A stretch of 30,622 bases of DNA, from positions 1 to 30,622 of the IMG/VR virus record IMGVR_UViG_3300042934_001305; one strand, 5' to 3'. Both the position numbers and the translations under genes were made by a program. The number at the start of each line of letters is the position of its first letter. The stretch's first letter is position 1. Shown in pieces: positions 14,631 to 22,717 of the stretch. Source of the DNA: a virus. Below the pieces are notes generated by a model. The model was not told where the DNA came from. It ran no database searches and saw only the letters and a program-made list of their open reading frames with translations.

Positions 14631-15071
14631 CTATTTAGCCCCTGTTACAACCATGTCTGATGCATTGAAGTTGCCCACTAAAGACTTTGTATCCTCTGTA
14701 TTAGTTGCTTTAGCATCATCATTTTCTGAGTCATCTTCTTCAGAATCAACTTCACTAGATGACAATGTTTCTATTTTTGCTGAAGCAGCTGCTAAAACAG
14801 TCTTTCTACGCTTATTTGCTAGCTCATCAACTAATATCTTCTCGATATCTTCGATGCTGTCAGTTTCTTCAATGAGCTTTATCAACTCTTCTGCAGGAGG
14901 TATTACAATTTTATCTTTTGTTGGAGGTTTTTCACCAGCTTCTCCAACTCTTTCAGCATAGCCGTCATCTATAAGTGATTCTTCATCTTCTGGGGACATA
15001 TTAAAAATTATGTCCCCGGGATTATATACCTTATCGCTTGTTCTTACAATAATTCCAATAACTTTTATCAT
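14631..15071 (-). CDS. Head accessory protein in the FI position, acidic tail
   Basis: The 146-aa product starts with a small domain of the DUF7210/FluMu type: VRTSDKVYNPGDIIFNMSPE followed by SLIDDGYAERV, a pattern of PGD, a short loop and L(I/L)xxGxAE. A helical linker follows. The C-terminal stretch is very acidic (VDSEEDDSENDDAK at about 114-127). Charged low-complexity tails like this occur in lambda FI, which helps bring the terminase-DNA complex to the prohead. It lies between the major capsid gene and FII, as FI does in lambda. The N-terminal domain is recognised; the FI role is from position. Confidence 0.6.
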   Translation of the reverse strand: MIKVIGIIVRTSDKVYNPGDIIFNMSPEDEESLIDDGYAERVGEAGEKPPTKDKIVIPPAEELIKLIEETDSIEDIEKILVDELANKRRKTVLAAASAKIETLSSSEVDSEEDDSENDDAKATNTEDTKSLVGNFNASDMVVTGAK

Positions 15072-15082
15072 CTCAGTGCCTC

Positions 15083-16150
15083 CTAGACAACATCAAGAAC
15101 ATACCAGCTATCTACATCAAAAGGTCTTGGAATAGGTTTCGCTGCAAGTACCATTTCCTTAACATTATTCTGTAGATTTAGCATTGTTCTTGGTATTCTA
15201 GTTCCTTCATAAGTAACATAGTGTCCATCTGTAAAGCTTGTCTGTTCAAGATAAGTGATTGCACCATATGCTATATCCCCAACTTCACCAGGCAGTACTA
15301 CTACATGATCATCTGGAATGAATCTCTTTACAGCTCCATCAACATCTTTGTACCAAGCATAATAAGCCCACAGTTGCACTCCTAGTTCAGTAAGATCTCC
15401 AAGGTAAACAAGACCATTTCCATTTTGTGTTCTTACCTCAGGAGCAATCATACCTAACTCAATTCTTCTAGAATCTAATTTAGCAATAAACTCTGCATCT
15501 GCTGATAACAGATTCCAAGCTGTGTCTCCAAGTACAACTGTAGAAGGATTGTATCCAGCTTTTCTAACAGCTGTAATAGCTCTCTTTAAGTCAGCATACT
15601 TTGTTGAAGTTCCTTGGTCCCACTTAGCTCCAGCTGAAAGCACTTCCTTTTGAGTGAAGCCATAATTTACCTCAAACTCAACATACTTTGTTAAGTCTTC
15701 ACTATAATAACCTCTTCCTGTGAATTTGCCGGTAGTTAGAACCTGGGCAACCATAAGTTCTTCAGTTCTATCAATGGAGTCATTCATCTCCTGCATATCT
15801 TGTTCAATGTAATATTGCTGTCTTTCTTCAGGAGTCATAAGTGTGTGGGTATGTTCTCCTGGAGTTGTCTTTTCAAGAACCTTAGGATCTAAAACTCTCT
15901 TTGGGGCAATTGTTGGAGGTTCGTACTCTTTTGTTGTATAACCTTCACGCTCCATAAGTATGCCATTAACAAGTGGTGCAACAAAAGGAGCTATAATATA
16001 ACCACCTTTTCTTACATCCAATTCAATCTTTCTAGTTGGAAAGGTCTCTGGCCGAGGGAAAAAGGTATCCCTCAAAAAAGTAGTGACAGGCATTTTCTTT
16101 AAAAATGTCCCGCCCTGCGTTCTTGGAATGTGTCTATCAACTTGTGTCAT
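15083..16150 (-). CDS. Major capsid protein (lambda E family)
   Basis: The 355-aa product matches the lambda gpE major capsid family. It has an N-terminal PVTTFLRDTFFPRPETFPTR, then KIELDVRKGGYIIAPFV and VLDPKVLEKTTPGEH in the E-loop region. Further parts are MNDSIDRTEELMVAQVLTTG, the family signature YNPSTVVLGDTAWNLL and a late LDSRRIELGMIAPE stretch. The fold is HK97-like. It follows the decoration protein D gene, as in lambda, and is expected to be the most abundant head protein. There is no N-terminal scaffold domain, which fits with the separate nested scaffold at 16556-16948. Confidence 0.93.
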   Translation of the reverse strand: MTQVDRHIPRTQGGTFLKKMPVTTFLRDTFFPRPETFPTRKIELDVRKGGYIIAPFVAPLVNGILMEREGYTTKEYEPPTIAPKRVLDPKVLEKTTPGEHTHTLMTPEERQQYYIEQDMQEMNDSIDRTEELMVAQVLTTGKFTGRGYYSEDLTKYVEFEVNYGFTQKEVLSAGAKWDQGTSTKYADLKRAITAVRKAGYNPSTVVLGDTAWNLLSADAEFIAKLDSRRIELGMIAPEVRTQNGNGLVYLGDLTELGVQLWAYYAWYKDVDGAVKRFIPDDHVVVLPGEVGDIAYGAITYLEQTSFTDGHYVTYEGTRIPRTMLNLQNNVKEMVLAAKPIPRPFDVDSWYVLDVV

Positions 16151-16166
16151 TTACATCGTCCTCCTC

Positions 16167-16556
16167 TTAGTATGATTTTTCATCAGTCAAATGAATACCC
16201 ACAGCCCTTAAATCCGCATCAAGAGCATTGGGTGCTCCATTAACACCAAATGCTAAAGCTGTTCGATTGAATTTACCTGTTTTGTAGCAAGTTGCCACAA
16301 CATCGGCTGCGGTTGTATCAATTGAATCCTCTGCAAGTATAAACCTTGCTACTTTTGAGCCATCAGCTGCATCAGTATCACAAAGGATACCTTTACCTGT
16401 TGCAGTTTCAATACCTATGACTGACCCTCTAACAAGTACTCCTTGTCCTGTCTTTAAGGTAACCCCTTGAACTAATACTGGTATTTCAGCACCAGCAAGC
16501 AGCTTATCAGATACGTTGCTTGCTAACACTGCATATCCGCCTAATCCTTCTCTCAT
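16167..16556 (-). CDS. Head decoration protein (lambda D family)
   Basis: The 129-aa product fits the bacteriophage lambda head decoration protein D family. It has AGAEIPVLVQGVTLKTGQGV, then LVRGSVIGIETATGKGILCD, a VARFILAEDSIDTTAADVVA segment and a C-terminal YKTGKFNRTALAFG. A pattern of decoration proteins (gl..k..l.rGtvlg...) is plain. D trimers sit on the three-fold axes of the expanded head and stabilise it against DNA pressure. The start overlaps the protease/scaffold stop at 16556, keeping the lambda order C-Nu3-D-E. No unusual features. Confidence 0.88.
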   Translation of the reverse strand: MREGLGGYAVLASNVSDKLLAGAEIPVLVQGVTLKTGQGVLVRGSVIGIETATGKGILCDTDAADGSKVARFILAEDSIDTTAADVVATCYKTGKFNRTALAFGVNGAPNALDADLRAVGIHLTDEKSY

Positions 16557-16948
16557 TATTTTTCACCCTTTCTTGCTCTTTCAAATTTTGCTCCTGCAGC
16601 CGCTATAACGTTTTCTATTTTCTGCGGTTTTTGTTCGCCTGATGTAGTAACATTGTTGGCAGCTGCCGCTACATTTTGTGTTCCTGAAGCTTGAACTTCA
16701 GTCTTTACATTGTTCAAGTATTCCTGACCCTTTAGTCCATCCTTTTTCATTGCCTCGAAAGCTAGTTTTTCTGCGTTCATTGGTTCTTCAAACTTAGCTT
16801 TGTTGACAAGCTCAGGATCTATGTTGTTGGATATTTCTTCGATGGCTTTTATCCTTTGTCTTTCTTCTGTCCTGCCATCCTCTTTAGCACTATTCTCAAT
16901 GTCAGCTACTAAATCAGGATATGCGGTTCTCAACTCTTCTTTATTCAT
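16556..16948 (-). CDS. Nested head scaffold protein (Nu3-like internal start)
   Basis: Inside the protease gene, ATG at 16948 is preceded by AAAAGGAGG (16968-16960), an excellent ribosome site 11 bases away, in the same frame. Translation from it gives a 130-aa scaffold. It begins NKEELRTAYPDLVADIENSA, is predicted mostly helical and charged, and has a Gln/Ala/Asn-rich linker and a basic end (FERARKGEK). This is the same arrangement as lambda C and Nu3, where the protease gene contains an in-frame start for the scaffold. The scaffold would direct prohead assembly and be removed by the protease. The start and ribosome site are seen; independent expression is inferred. Confidence 0.75.
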   Translation of the reverse strand: MNKEELRTAYPDLVADIENSAKEDGRTEERQRIKAIEEISNNIDPELVNKAKFEEPMNAEKLAFEAMKKDGLKGQEYLNNVKTEVQASGTQNVAAAANNVTTSGEQKPQKIENVIAAAGAKFERARKGEK

Positions 16949-17728
16949 AATCGTATTTGCCTCCTTTTGATTATTGTTTGTGATATTTGCAACAGGCTGC
17001 TGCGGTTGTACGTTAGCGTGTGGTGCACTACAAGAAGGAGTATTCTGTACCGGATTGTCTTTTGCTATCTCAAAAAACTTCTTCATTGAATTATCCATTG
17101 AGTTTTGAATTGCTAATCTACTAAAACTAAAATTATTCTCTATCGGAGTAGCCTCAGTCGCTGCATCAGCATAAAGAATTTTATCAATAAAACCTTCTGC
17201 AAGAGCTGTTTTTGCAGACATGAATGACTCATTGTCCATTAGCTCTGATATTTTATTTCTGGGTTTGCCTGTCTTAATTTGATAGGCATTCATTATTGTT
17301 TCTTTAACTTCATCTAGAACATCAGCTGCATGTCTCATATCTTTCGCTTCACCATAAGTCCCTGTCAAAGGATTATGAATCATCATTATGCCAACAGGAC
17401 TCATGTGTATTTCATCTCCAGCCATAGCAATAACAGAAGCAGCAGAAATTGCCTTTGTGATTTTAACAGTTACTTTACCATCATGGCTCTTTAATGCATC
17501 AAAAATTCCTGCTCCGGCAAATACATCCCCGCCATCACTATCAATCCACACAGTAATGTTTTTTCCTTTATACTTTGCGAGTTCATTTCTGAATGAGTTA
17601 GGTGAAGCAGCTGCTATGCCATACCATTCATATATCCAAGCATAATCATCGCTTACAATGTCACCAGAAATTCTTAGCTCTACATCTTCACTCTGCTCAT
17701 TCCTTATAAAATTCCAAAATCTACTCAT
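16556..17728 (-). CDS. Head maturation protease, ClpP/S14 type, fused to scaffold
   Basis: The 390-aa product has a ClpP-like domain over residues about 15-187. The nucleophile is Ser98 in ISAASVIAMAG and the base is His118 in MMIHNP. The third residue lies in MDNESFMSA (Asp165 or Glu167), and EGFIDKI follows. WIDSDGGDVFAG supplies the oxyanion-loop region. A polar linker then leads to a C-terminal scaffold region that can also be made alone from an internal start at 16948. The enzyme would act inside the prohead to cleave scaffold and itself before packaging, as lambda gpC does. The gene overlaps the portal gene by 8 bp. Confidence 0.92.
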   Translation of the reverse strand: MSRFWNFIRNEQSEDVELRISGDIVSDDYAWIYEWYGIAAASPNSFRNELAKYKGKNITVWIDSDGGDVFAGAGIFDALKSHDGKVTVKITKAISAASVIAMAGDEIHMSPVGIMMIHNPLTGTYGEAKDMRHAADVLDEVKETIMNAYQIKTGKPRNKISELMDNESFMSAKTALAEGFIDKILYADAATEATPIENNFSFSRLAIQNSMDNSMKKFFEIAKDNPVQNTPSCSAPHANVQPQQPVANITNNNQKEANTIMNKEELRTAYPDLVADIENSAKEDGRTEERQRIKAIEEISNNIDPELVNKAKFEEPMNAEKLAFEAMKKDGLKGQEYLNNVKTEVQASGTQNVAAAANNVTTSGEQKPQKIENVIAAAGAKFERARKGEK

Positions 17729-19331
17729 CTTCTAGATTTCCTCCTTCCTTCATTGGTTTTATTTTAGATAACTGCTCATTTTCTTTTTGAATTTGAGCAA
17801 TATTATCATCCCAATTGCCACCAGTGAGCTCTGTCGTTTCTCTCTCACGAGTAGAATAGCCTTGCTCTACTCTCTTAGTTGCAGCATCAACTTCTTTTGT
17901 TGGGTCGAGCATGCCCTGTGCTGGACCTATCCAATCTGCATTACACCATGCCTTCTTTATTAGTGGATCATTGAAGAAACCTGGAGCCTTGATTCTTCCA
18001 AGAGCAACAGCTTCAGAAAGCCACAGCTCATAAATTGGCTGGCAAAAATCATTTGCAAACCAAGTTCTTCGCATTTTAAAAGCTTTCCACGCTTCTAATA
18101 GTGCAGCTCTCGATGCAGAATAAGAAGAATTGAAAGCTTTGGTTAGTAAGTCTGCAGGTATTTCTAAGGCAGCTCCTATTTGCCTAGCCATAGTATTAAA
18201 GAACATTTCAAACCCGCTAGCTGGTCTTTTGGGATCTGCAAAAACAACATCTTCTCCTGGACCAAGTACATTAATAGTACCTGCGCCAAGTTCATAAGAA
18301 TTTTCTTCTTCTTTATCAACTTGTTTTTCATCAGCAATTACATCAGTAAATGGGTTTGTGCTTTTATCTCCTTCATACTTAATAAATGCTGTAAAAAAAG
18401 CTTGTACTACTGCCGCTGTCAACTCAGCTTCTGTATAGCGAGTAATTTGCTTCAATGTTTCCAAAACTGGCGCAAGATATGGAACGCCACGATACTGTTC
18501 GCAGCGTTCCGATTCCATTAGCTGCAGTATATTTGGATTGCCTGTCTTATCGCCAAAAGCTACAATTCTTTTCCATTCAGTTTTTATTCCTTTGACGTTA
18601 CTATTTGGATACTGACTTGCTATCCAATACGCTTGAATAGCTCCAGTATCTTTATTTACTTCAACACCATTGAAAATATAGTTATCATTGTCTTTGTTCT
18701 TTCCTATAGTGCTAACATTTGTATTAAGAAAGCTTAAGTTATTATGACCTTTCGGTGTACTGATTCTGTCTGCCTCAATTAAATGAATTCTTAGCGTATA
18801 TGGCATCCATTTATGTCGTTCATCATACTTAATTACTCCAAATACATCGCCATTCATTAACCATGATAACAAAGCAAGTTGCTGGTTTTCATAAAAGTTA
18901 TTAACTCTTAATGAGTCACTAAATTTTGAATCAGCCCATATGGAAAATTCTCTTTCTATAAGCTTCTCGGTTTCCTGTGCTTGCTCTGGTGTAATGCCTA
19001 ATAGTTTATAATCAATTCTGCTTTTTAACTTCAAACCTGCACCAACAACATTCGTCCGATTTGTTTTTAATCCAGACACAGCCAACGGAGCTGACATTGC
19101 TAAGCTTCTTGAGCGCTGTCGAAGTGTGTTTAAATTTGCATCTATATCCTCATGTGGACTCTTACTGGAAGCTATCCAACCTTTTAAAGACTTCTTTTGA
19201 TGGCTTGCACCACTCTCTGAATAACCACTGTTTCTGATTTGACCTACAGCATCAAGTTTAGCTCTTGCTAATTCTCTTTTTAAAGCTACTTCAGGATTTA
19301 CAAAGCAAACTGCTCTATCAATAAAGTTCAA
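17721..19331 (-). CDS. Portal protein (lambda B family)
   Basis: The 536-aa product begins with a TTG at 19331 behind GAGGTGATT. It matches the lambda-type portal family. Conserved parts are RSRSLAMSAPLAVSGLKTNR, TNVVGAGLKLKSRIDYKLLG, and LLSWLMNGDVFGVIKYDERH. Others are LRIHLIEADRIS, YRGVPYLAPVLETLKQITRY and TKAFNSSYSASRAALLEAWK (the strongest signature), then the FCQPIYELWLSEAV segment. It forms the dodecameric ring through which DNA enters. The gene follows the W-like joiner and precedes the protease gene, as in lambda (A, W, B, C). It is full length. Confidence 0.94.
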   Translation of the reverse strand: MNFIDRAVCFVNPEVALKRELARAKLDAVGQIRNSGYSESGASHQKKSLKGWIASSKSPHEDIDANLNTLRQRSRSLAMSAPLAVSGLKTNRTNVVGAGLKLKSRIDYKLLGITPEQAQETEKLIEREFSIWADSKFSDSLRVNNFYENQQLALLSWLMNGDVFGVIKYDERHKWMPYTLRIHLIEADRISTPKGHNNLSFLNTNVSTIGKNKDNDNYIFNGVEVNKDTGAIQAYWIASQYPNSNVKGIKTEWKRIVAFGDKTGNPNILQLMESERCEQYRGVPYLAPVLETLKQITRYTEAELTAAVVQAFFTAFIKYEGDKSTNPFTDVIADEKQVDKEEENSYELGAGTINVLGPGEDVVFADPKRPASGFEMFFNTMARQIGAALEIPADLLTKAFNSSYSASRAALLEAWKAFKMRRTWFANDFCQPIYELWLSEAVALGRIKAPGFFNDPLIKKAWCNADWIGPAQGMLDPTKEVDAATKRVEQGYSTRERETTELTGGNWDDNIAQIQKENEQLSKIKPMKEGGNLEDE

Positions 19332-19349
19332 GGTTAATCACCTCTTCTA

Positions 19350-19394
19350 CAAATTAAAGATCACGCAGCGTAATTCGAAATGCTCTGCGTGATC
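19350..19394 (-). terminator. Perfect 10-bp hairpin across the W-like stop codon
   Basis: GATCACGCAG (19359-19368) and CTGCGTGATC (19385-19394) are exact complements with a 16-nt loop. The minus-strand tail is TTTAATTTG, a modest T-run. It may be an attenuator or an RNA-stability stem between the terminase/W block and the portal gene. Confidence 0.5.
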
Positions 19395-19605
19395 CTTTAC
19401 CATTATTATTTATTTGTCCTTGCAACTCAGCACATTGATTTTGGAGTTTCTCAATAGTATCTCTTATCTCTTTTAAATCTGCTCTTCTAAGTCTCCGACT
19501 CCCAATACTATACTCTTGGCCAGTAAGAACTGCTTCTTCTGCTGCTAAATACAAATCTAATCTTCGTTTTGCGCTATCAAGCCTAGTTTTTAGATCGATA
19601 CTCAT
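19354..19605 (-). CDS. Small head-completion (W-position) protein, DUF6148-like
   Basis: The 83-aa product has the pattern LYLAAEEAVLTGQEYSIGSR followed by RLRRADLKEIRDTIEKLQ. This is the signature of a small family (DUF6148-like) found between terminase and portal genes in Firmicute prophages. It corresponds in position and size to lambda gpW (68 aa), which plugs the portal after packaging. A long helix with Leu/Gln heptads and a basic C-terminus (GKGSRRAFRITLRDL) suggest it binds DNA or the portal ring. GGGGGTGA precedes the ATG at 19605. The role is inferred by synteny. Confidence 0.75.
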   Translation of the reverse strand: MSIDLKTRLDSAKRRLDLYLAAEEAVLTGQEYSIGSRRLRRADLKEIRDTIEKLQNQCAELQGQINNNGKGSRRAFRITLRDL

Positions 19606-19623
19606 GAATTCACCCCCTACCCA

Positions 19624-21483
19624 TTATGTTTCTATACCTTTTTTGACCACTCCGCGCTTCCGTTGAGACTTCTTTGGGCTTAAATTTGCTGTCTTTTCTC
19701 CTAACAAAGCTGCATTTTGCAACCGCTTTTCAACCTCATCAAGGTTAGGATTGAGTATTTCAAAGGCTGCTTGAGCATAATTTCTAAGGTCCAAAGGCTC
19801 ATTTCTCTTAGTTGCAGCAGCTACCTTCTCCCAAATCATCCTTATTTGACCCTTTTGCTTACGCCTAACAAGCTTTTCTGATATAAGTCCCTTGAAGTAT
19901 ATACGATCATATCCTCTATTCTCATCATCAGGGTAATGACAGTAACCTGCACCGGGTTCCTTTATCTTAAGCCTACCCATAATCTTTGCCTTGCCTGAGT
20001 CAACTCCTAAAATAAATACCGCAGCATTTTCTTTCTTGCTGCGGTACAACTTATATAATAGGGGATAGCCAGAGCCACCCATACCTTTTATAGCAAATAT
20101 CCTTCTGTGCTCATTAGCCTTGCAGAACTTGTAAACCTCTTCAGTATAATGCCCTCCAGAGTCAACACAAGCGCAGGATATTTTTAAACCTATTCCATTT
20201 TGAAAGTGATATACTGTATCAAGTTTATCAGAAAGCAATTGCCAGGTTTCTTTTATGTCCGGCACACCCATTATAAGACCTTTCTCAATACCCCAAGTTT
20301 CTTCGCCTTTGCCATAGCCTACGATTTCATACTCTAATCTATCATCTTGTACGTCAACTGCAGCAGTCAGTATTAAAACTCCATCCGGTAACTCAGCAGG
20401 ATATTCTTCCCTTCTATCAAGTAAAATATCTTCACTTTCAAACTCACCTTCTTCTTCCCAAGGCTCACCGAATATTGTATTTTTAACAACCTTATGCTTT
20501 TCTGGGTCCTTTTTATCCTTTAACCAAATATGAACTATATCTTCCCATCTCCACCATGGAGATACAAAGGCATTTACATGAAAACTTCTTACCTTTTCTG
20601 CACTTGGATTCTCTGCAATCCACCTGCCTTCTGTATTGTTCCAATCAAATTCATCATATTCAGCCCCACAATGAGAACATTGATATACTACATTCCATAC
20701 CTTGTAGTTACCTTTTTCATCCTTGGTGTATTCAAATTTAACACCATGAATATTAATATACTCGTATGCTCCGCAATCAGGGCATTTCTTACGCCATTTC
20801 TCTTGTGTACCACTAACATACTCTTCCTCAATTCGGCATACATCCTTTATACCTGGAGTTGAAACAAATATCTTCTTGCGGTTAAAGAATGTCACCGTTC
20901 TTTTTTCACCAAGACCTAATGGATCACCCTCATCGCCTGCTGATACAGGAAAACGCCCAATTTCGTCGCCTATTAATATTCTTATAGGCTTAGAAGCCAA
21001 TCCACTTGGGCTGTTTGCGCCAACCAATGATAATGATCCACCAGGAAATACTTTGTTTAATATGGTATTGTTGCTGGTCCTACTTTTTTTATCAGCGATC
21101 TTTTCTCTCAACACTTTTGTATCTCTAAACAATGGATCCAATCTTCTTTTCGAATAGTCCTCTGCTAACTCAAGGGTAGGTTCTATTAGCATCATTGGAC
21201 ATGGGTCAATATCTATAAAATAACCAATGATATTATTGATTATTTCATTCTTACCAGCTTGTGAGCAGGTCATCATAACAATCTTTTCTATAAGAGGATC
21301 ATTCACTGCATCCATAATCTCAACCTGGTATGGAGCTCTTTCATTGTTCCACTTCCCAGGTTCTGCTGATGATTCAGAAGATAGTACTCTATTTTGCTCA
21401 GCCCATTGGCTAACTGTAATCTGTGGAGGCGGTGCAATAGTTTTAATAATTCGCTTAAACAGCTTAAGTGTCTTCTTCTTCAT
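19624..21483 (-). CDS. Terminase large subunit (GpA family)
   Basis: The start is set at the ATG at 21483, which has AAGGTGTGGAGG just upstream, although the frame is open to 21525. The 619-aa product is a GpA-type TerL. It has a Walker A-like CSQAGKNE at 73-80, where Asn replaces the usual Thr, and a Walker B ILIGDE at 169-174. A four-cysteine zinc finger (CPDC at 234-237 and CSHC at 269-272) follows, then the nuclease domain with AAVDVQDDRLE around Asp377 and the CACVDSGGHYTEE segment. It cuts concatemers, most likely at cos sites as in lambda, and powers packaging. It overlaps the small subunit gene by 20 bp. Confidence 0.94.
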   Translation of the reverse strand: MKKKTLKLFKRIIKTIAPPPQITVSQWAEQNRVLSSESSAEPGKWNNERAPYQVEIMDAVNDPLIEKIVMMTCSQAGKNEIINNIIGYFIDIDPCPMMLIEPTLELAEDYSKRRLDPLFRDTKVLREKIADKKSRTSNNTILNKVFPGGSLSLVGANSPSGLASKPIRILIGDEIGRFPVSAGDEGDPLGLGEKRTVTFFNRKKIFVSTPGIKDVCRIEEEYVSGTQEKWRKKCPDCGAYEYINIHGVKFEYTKDEKGNYKVWNVVYQCSHCGAEYDEFDWNNTEGRWIAENPSAEKVRSFHVNAFVSPWWRWEDIVHIWLKDKKDPEKHKVVKNTIFGEPWEEEGEFESEDILLDRREEYPAELPDGVLILTAAVDVQDDRLEYEIVGYGKGEETWGIEKGLIMGVPDIKETWQLLSDKLDTVYHFQNGIGLKISCACVDSGGHYTEEVYKFCKANEHRRIFAIKGMGGSGYPLLYKLYRSKKENAAVFILGVDSGKAKIMGRLKIKEPGAGYCHYPDDENRGYDRIYFKGLISEKLVRRKQKGQIRMIWEKVAAATKRNEPLDLRNYAQAAFEILNPNLDEVEKRLQNAALLGEKTANLSPKKSQRKRGVVKKGIET

Positions 21484-21961
21484 CCTCCACACCTTCAATC
21501 TCAATAGAAAACATTTCAGGCTCATATTCAGAAAGTTCTTCTAAAGCTTCTTTTATGGCCTTATCTAGCTCATGATTTATGATATTTATACTTTTCTGCC
21601 TTACTAATTTACTTGCTATTCTTGAAGGCAACCCGAGCATCTTACTTCTAAAATTAACAAGCATGTTTGTCATGACTTGTTCTACATCCTTAGCATCGTG
21701 AAGCTGGCCTTTAACCTTAGCATTGATCATCTCTGCTTTCTCTCTTTTAGCTTTTTCATGTAAGGCTTTTTCCATATCATAATCAGCATTACTTGATGGT
21801 TGTAGCTTCCATGTATAGTAAAGCTGTATATTTTTTGACAACTCAAATTTACCATCAGCATTCTTCGAAAGCACATCATCAGTCTCTAGCTGCTGTACTC
21901 TTCTTTGTGTTATTCCTAGTACTTTTGAAAGGTCTGAGGAAGTAACAAATAAGGGCAACAT
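21464..21961 (-). CDS. Terminase small subunit (Nu1-like)
   Basis: The ATG at 21961 is chosen because AAGGTGG precedes it; GTG codons further upstream have no site of their own. The 165-aa product has an N-terminal winged-helix DNA-binding part (FVTSSDLSKVLGITQRRVQQ, then a LETDDVL wing) like lambda Nu1. A long charged helix follows (EKALHEKAKREKAEMINAKV). After it comes MLVNFRSKMLGLPSRIASKL, the family signature, and an acidic C-terminus that would contact TerL. It recognises the packaging start and brings TerL to it. The binding site should lie close by, probably in the 22 kb intergenic region just upstream. Confidence 0.9.
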   Translation of the reverse strand: MLPLFVTSSDLSKVLGITQRRVQQLETDDVLSKNADGKFELSKNIQLYYTWKLQPSSNADYDMEKALHEKAKREKAEMINAKVKGQLHDAKDVEQVMTNMLVNFRSKMLGLPSRIASKLVRQKSINIINHELDKAIKEALEELSEYEPEMFSIEIEGVEDEEEDT

Positions 21962-21973
21962 TTTCGCCACCAC

Positions 21974-22130
21974 CTTCGTTTTTGTTAATTAAAGTAAGAA
22001 TGCACGTTACGCACGAAATCGATCATTATTTTTTTGTATCTAAACGAATTCCGGGACTCGCCAGCACCGCAATAGAAACAAAGTGCTGGAAGAACCTATT
22101 ATTTTATATGGCAACACTTACCTGTAGACC
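21974..22130. other. Intergenic region upstream of terminase, candidate cos
   Basis: Between TerS and the plus-strand peptide gene lies non-coding DNA with an island richer in G+C than its surroundings (about 22049-22090, including CCGGGACTCGCCAGCACCGC). GpA-type phages usually carry cos just upstream of TerS. No known cos sequence or clear TerS repeat is recognised, so this is a positional guess. Confidence 0.25.
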
Positions 22131-22184
22131 TAAACAAGCAATTGTCATATACTCATACTAATCTGATTAAAGGAGATATAGTAT

Positions 22185-22268
22185 ATGAGAACTTATAAGA
22201 CTAAGTTATTAGTTTTTACATTCTCATTAATATTCTTTATGATGCTATTAATAATAGTTGTAGAATAA
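22185..22268 (+). CDS. Small membrane peptide, 27 aa, toxin-like
   Basis: A 27-codon frame on the plus strand has an ideal ribosome site (AAAGGAG, nine bases before the ATG) and is followed at once by a strong hairpin. The peptide has a basic N-terminus (MRTYKTK), then an unbroken hydrophobic helix of about 18 residues (LLVFTFSLIFFMMLLIIVV) and a final Glu. This size and topology match type I toxin peptides and other tiny membrane proteins common in Firmicute prophages. It is transcribed against the surrounding genes in the gap between TerS and the accessory cassette. No antitoxin RNA promoter could be assigned. A small leader or inert peptide remains possible. Confidence 0.6.
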   Translation: MRTYKTKLLVFTFSLIFFMMLLIIVVE

Positions 22269-22272
22269 TAAT

Positions 22273-22304
22273 GAGGTGGGAGTTATTTTTTTAACTCCTA
22301 CCTC
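22273..22304 (+). terminator. Strong hairpin after the 27-aa peptide gene
   Basis: GAGGTGGGAGTTA (22273-22285) pairs with TAACTCCTACCTC (22292-22304), 13 pairs with one G-U, around a loop of six T. There is no T-run after the stem on either strand. It may end transcription poorly but protect the 3' end of a stable mRNA. Confidence 0.5.
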
Positions 22305-22327
22305 TTAAACAATAAATATAAAATTAT

Positions 22328-22352
22328 AAAAGAAAAAGAGCCTTATGGCTCT
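22328..22352 (-). terminator. Terminator of the WYL-domain gene
   Basis: AGAGCC (22337-22342) pairs with GGCTCT (22347-22352) around TTAT. The minus-strand tail is TTTTCTTTT. It starts 9 bases after the stop codon. Confidence 0.8.
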
Positions 22353-22360
22353 GAAATAAT

Positions 22361-22693
22361 TTATATCTTTGCGATTATATTCAAATAGTTTCTCGAGTTA
22401 GGATTATATCCTTGTTGTACTGAAAATGTCCTATCTTTGGAGATAACAATATTACTTATATTTTCTATGTCAAATTGCCTCCATGCTGGTAATTTTCTAA
22501 GGTTACTTGATTGTCCATCAATCTGGTATAAATCAAGTAATATATTTCTAGTAGTGATATGAGTATACACAGCATGAGGATAACCAATTCTTAAGGATTT
22601 TGTTATCTCATTAGGTTCCTTATAATCAAAAGAAATAACATACTTGTACTTTATTGCTTCGACAATATCATTTATAATCTGATAGTTTTGCAT
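22361..22693 (-). CDS. Compact WYL-domain-like protein, 110 aa
   Basis: The ATG at 22693 has GAGGTG six bases upstream; an in-frame GTG at 22702 is less well placed. The product is about the size of one WYL domain without a DNA-binding domain. It shows IKYKYVISFDYKEP (strand, F-x-Y), RIGYPHAVYTHITTRN with the P-H/Y signature, ILLDLYQIDGQSS and LPAWRQFDIENISNI. WYL domains bind ligands, often nucleic acid, and regulate defence and other loci. Alone it could be a ligand sensor or act with a partner. It is a single-gene unit with its own sigma-H-like promoter and terminator, third in the accessory cassette. The WYL call is from pattern and moderately firm. Confidence 0.65.
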   Translation of the reverse strand: MQNYQIINDIVEAIKYKYVISFDYKEPNEITKSLRIGYPHAVYTHITTRNILLDLYQIDGQSSNLRKLPAWRQFDIENISNIVISKDRTFSVQQGYNPNSRNYLNIIAKI

Positions 22694-22717
22694 ACATATC
22701 ACCTCACTTCAGCTACC

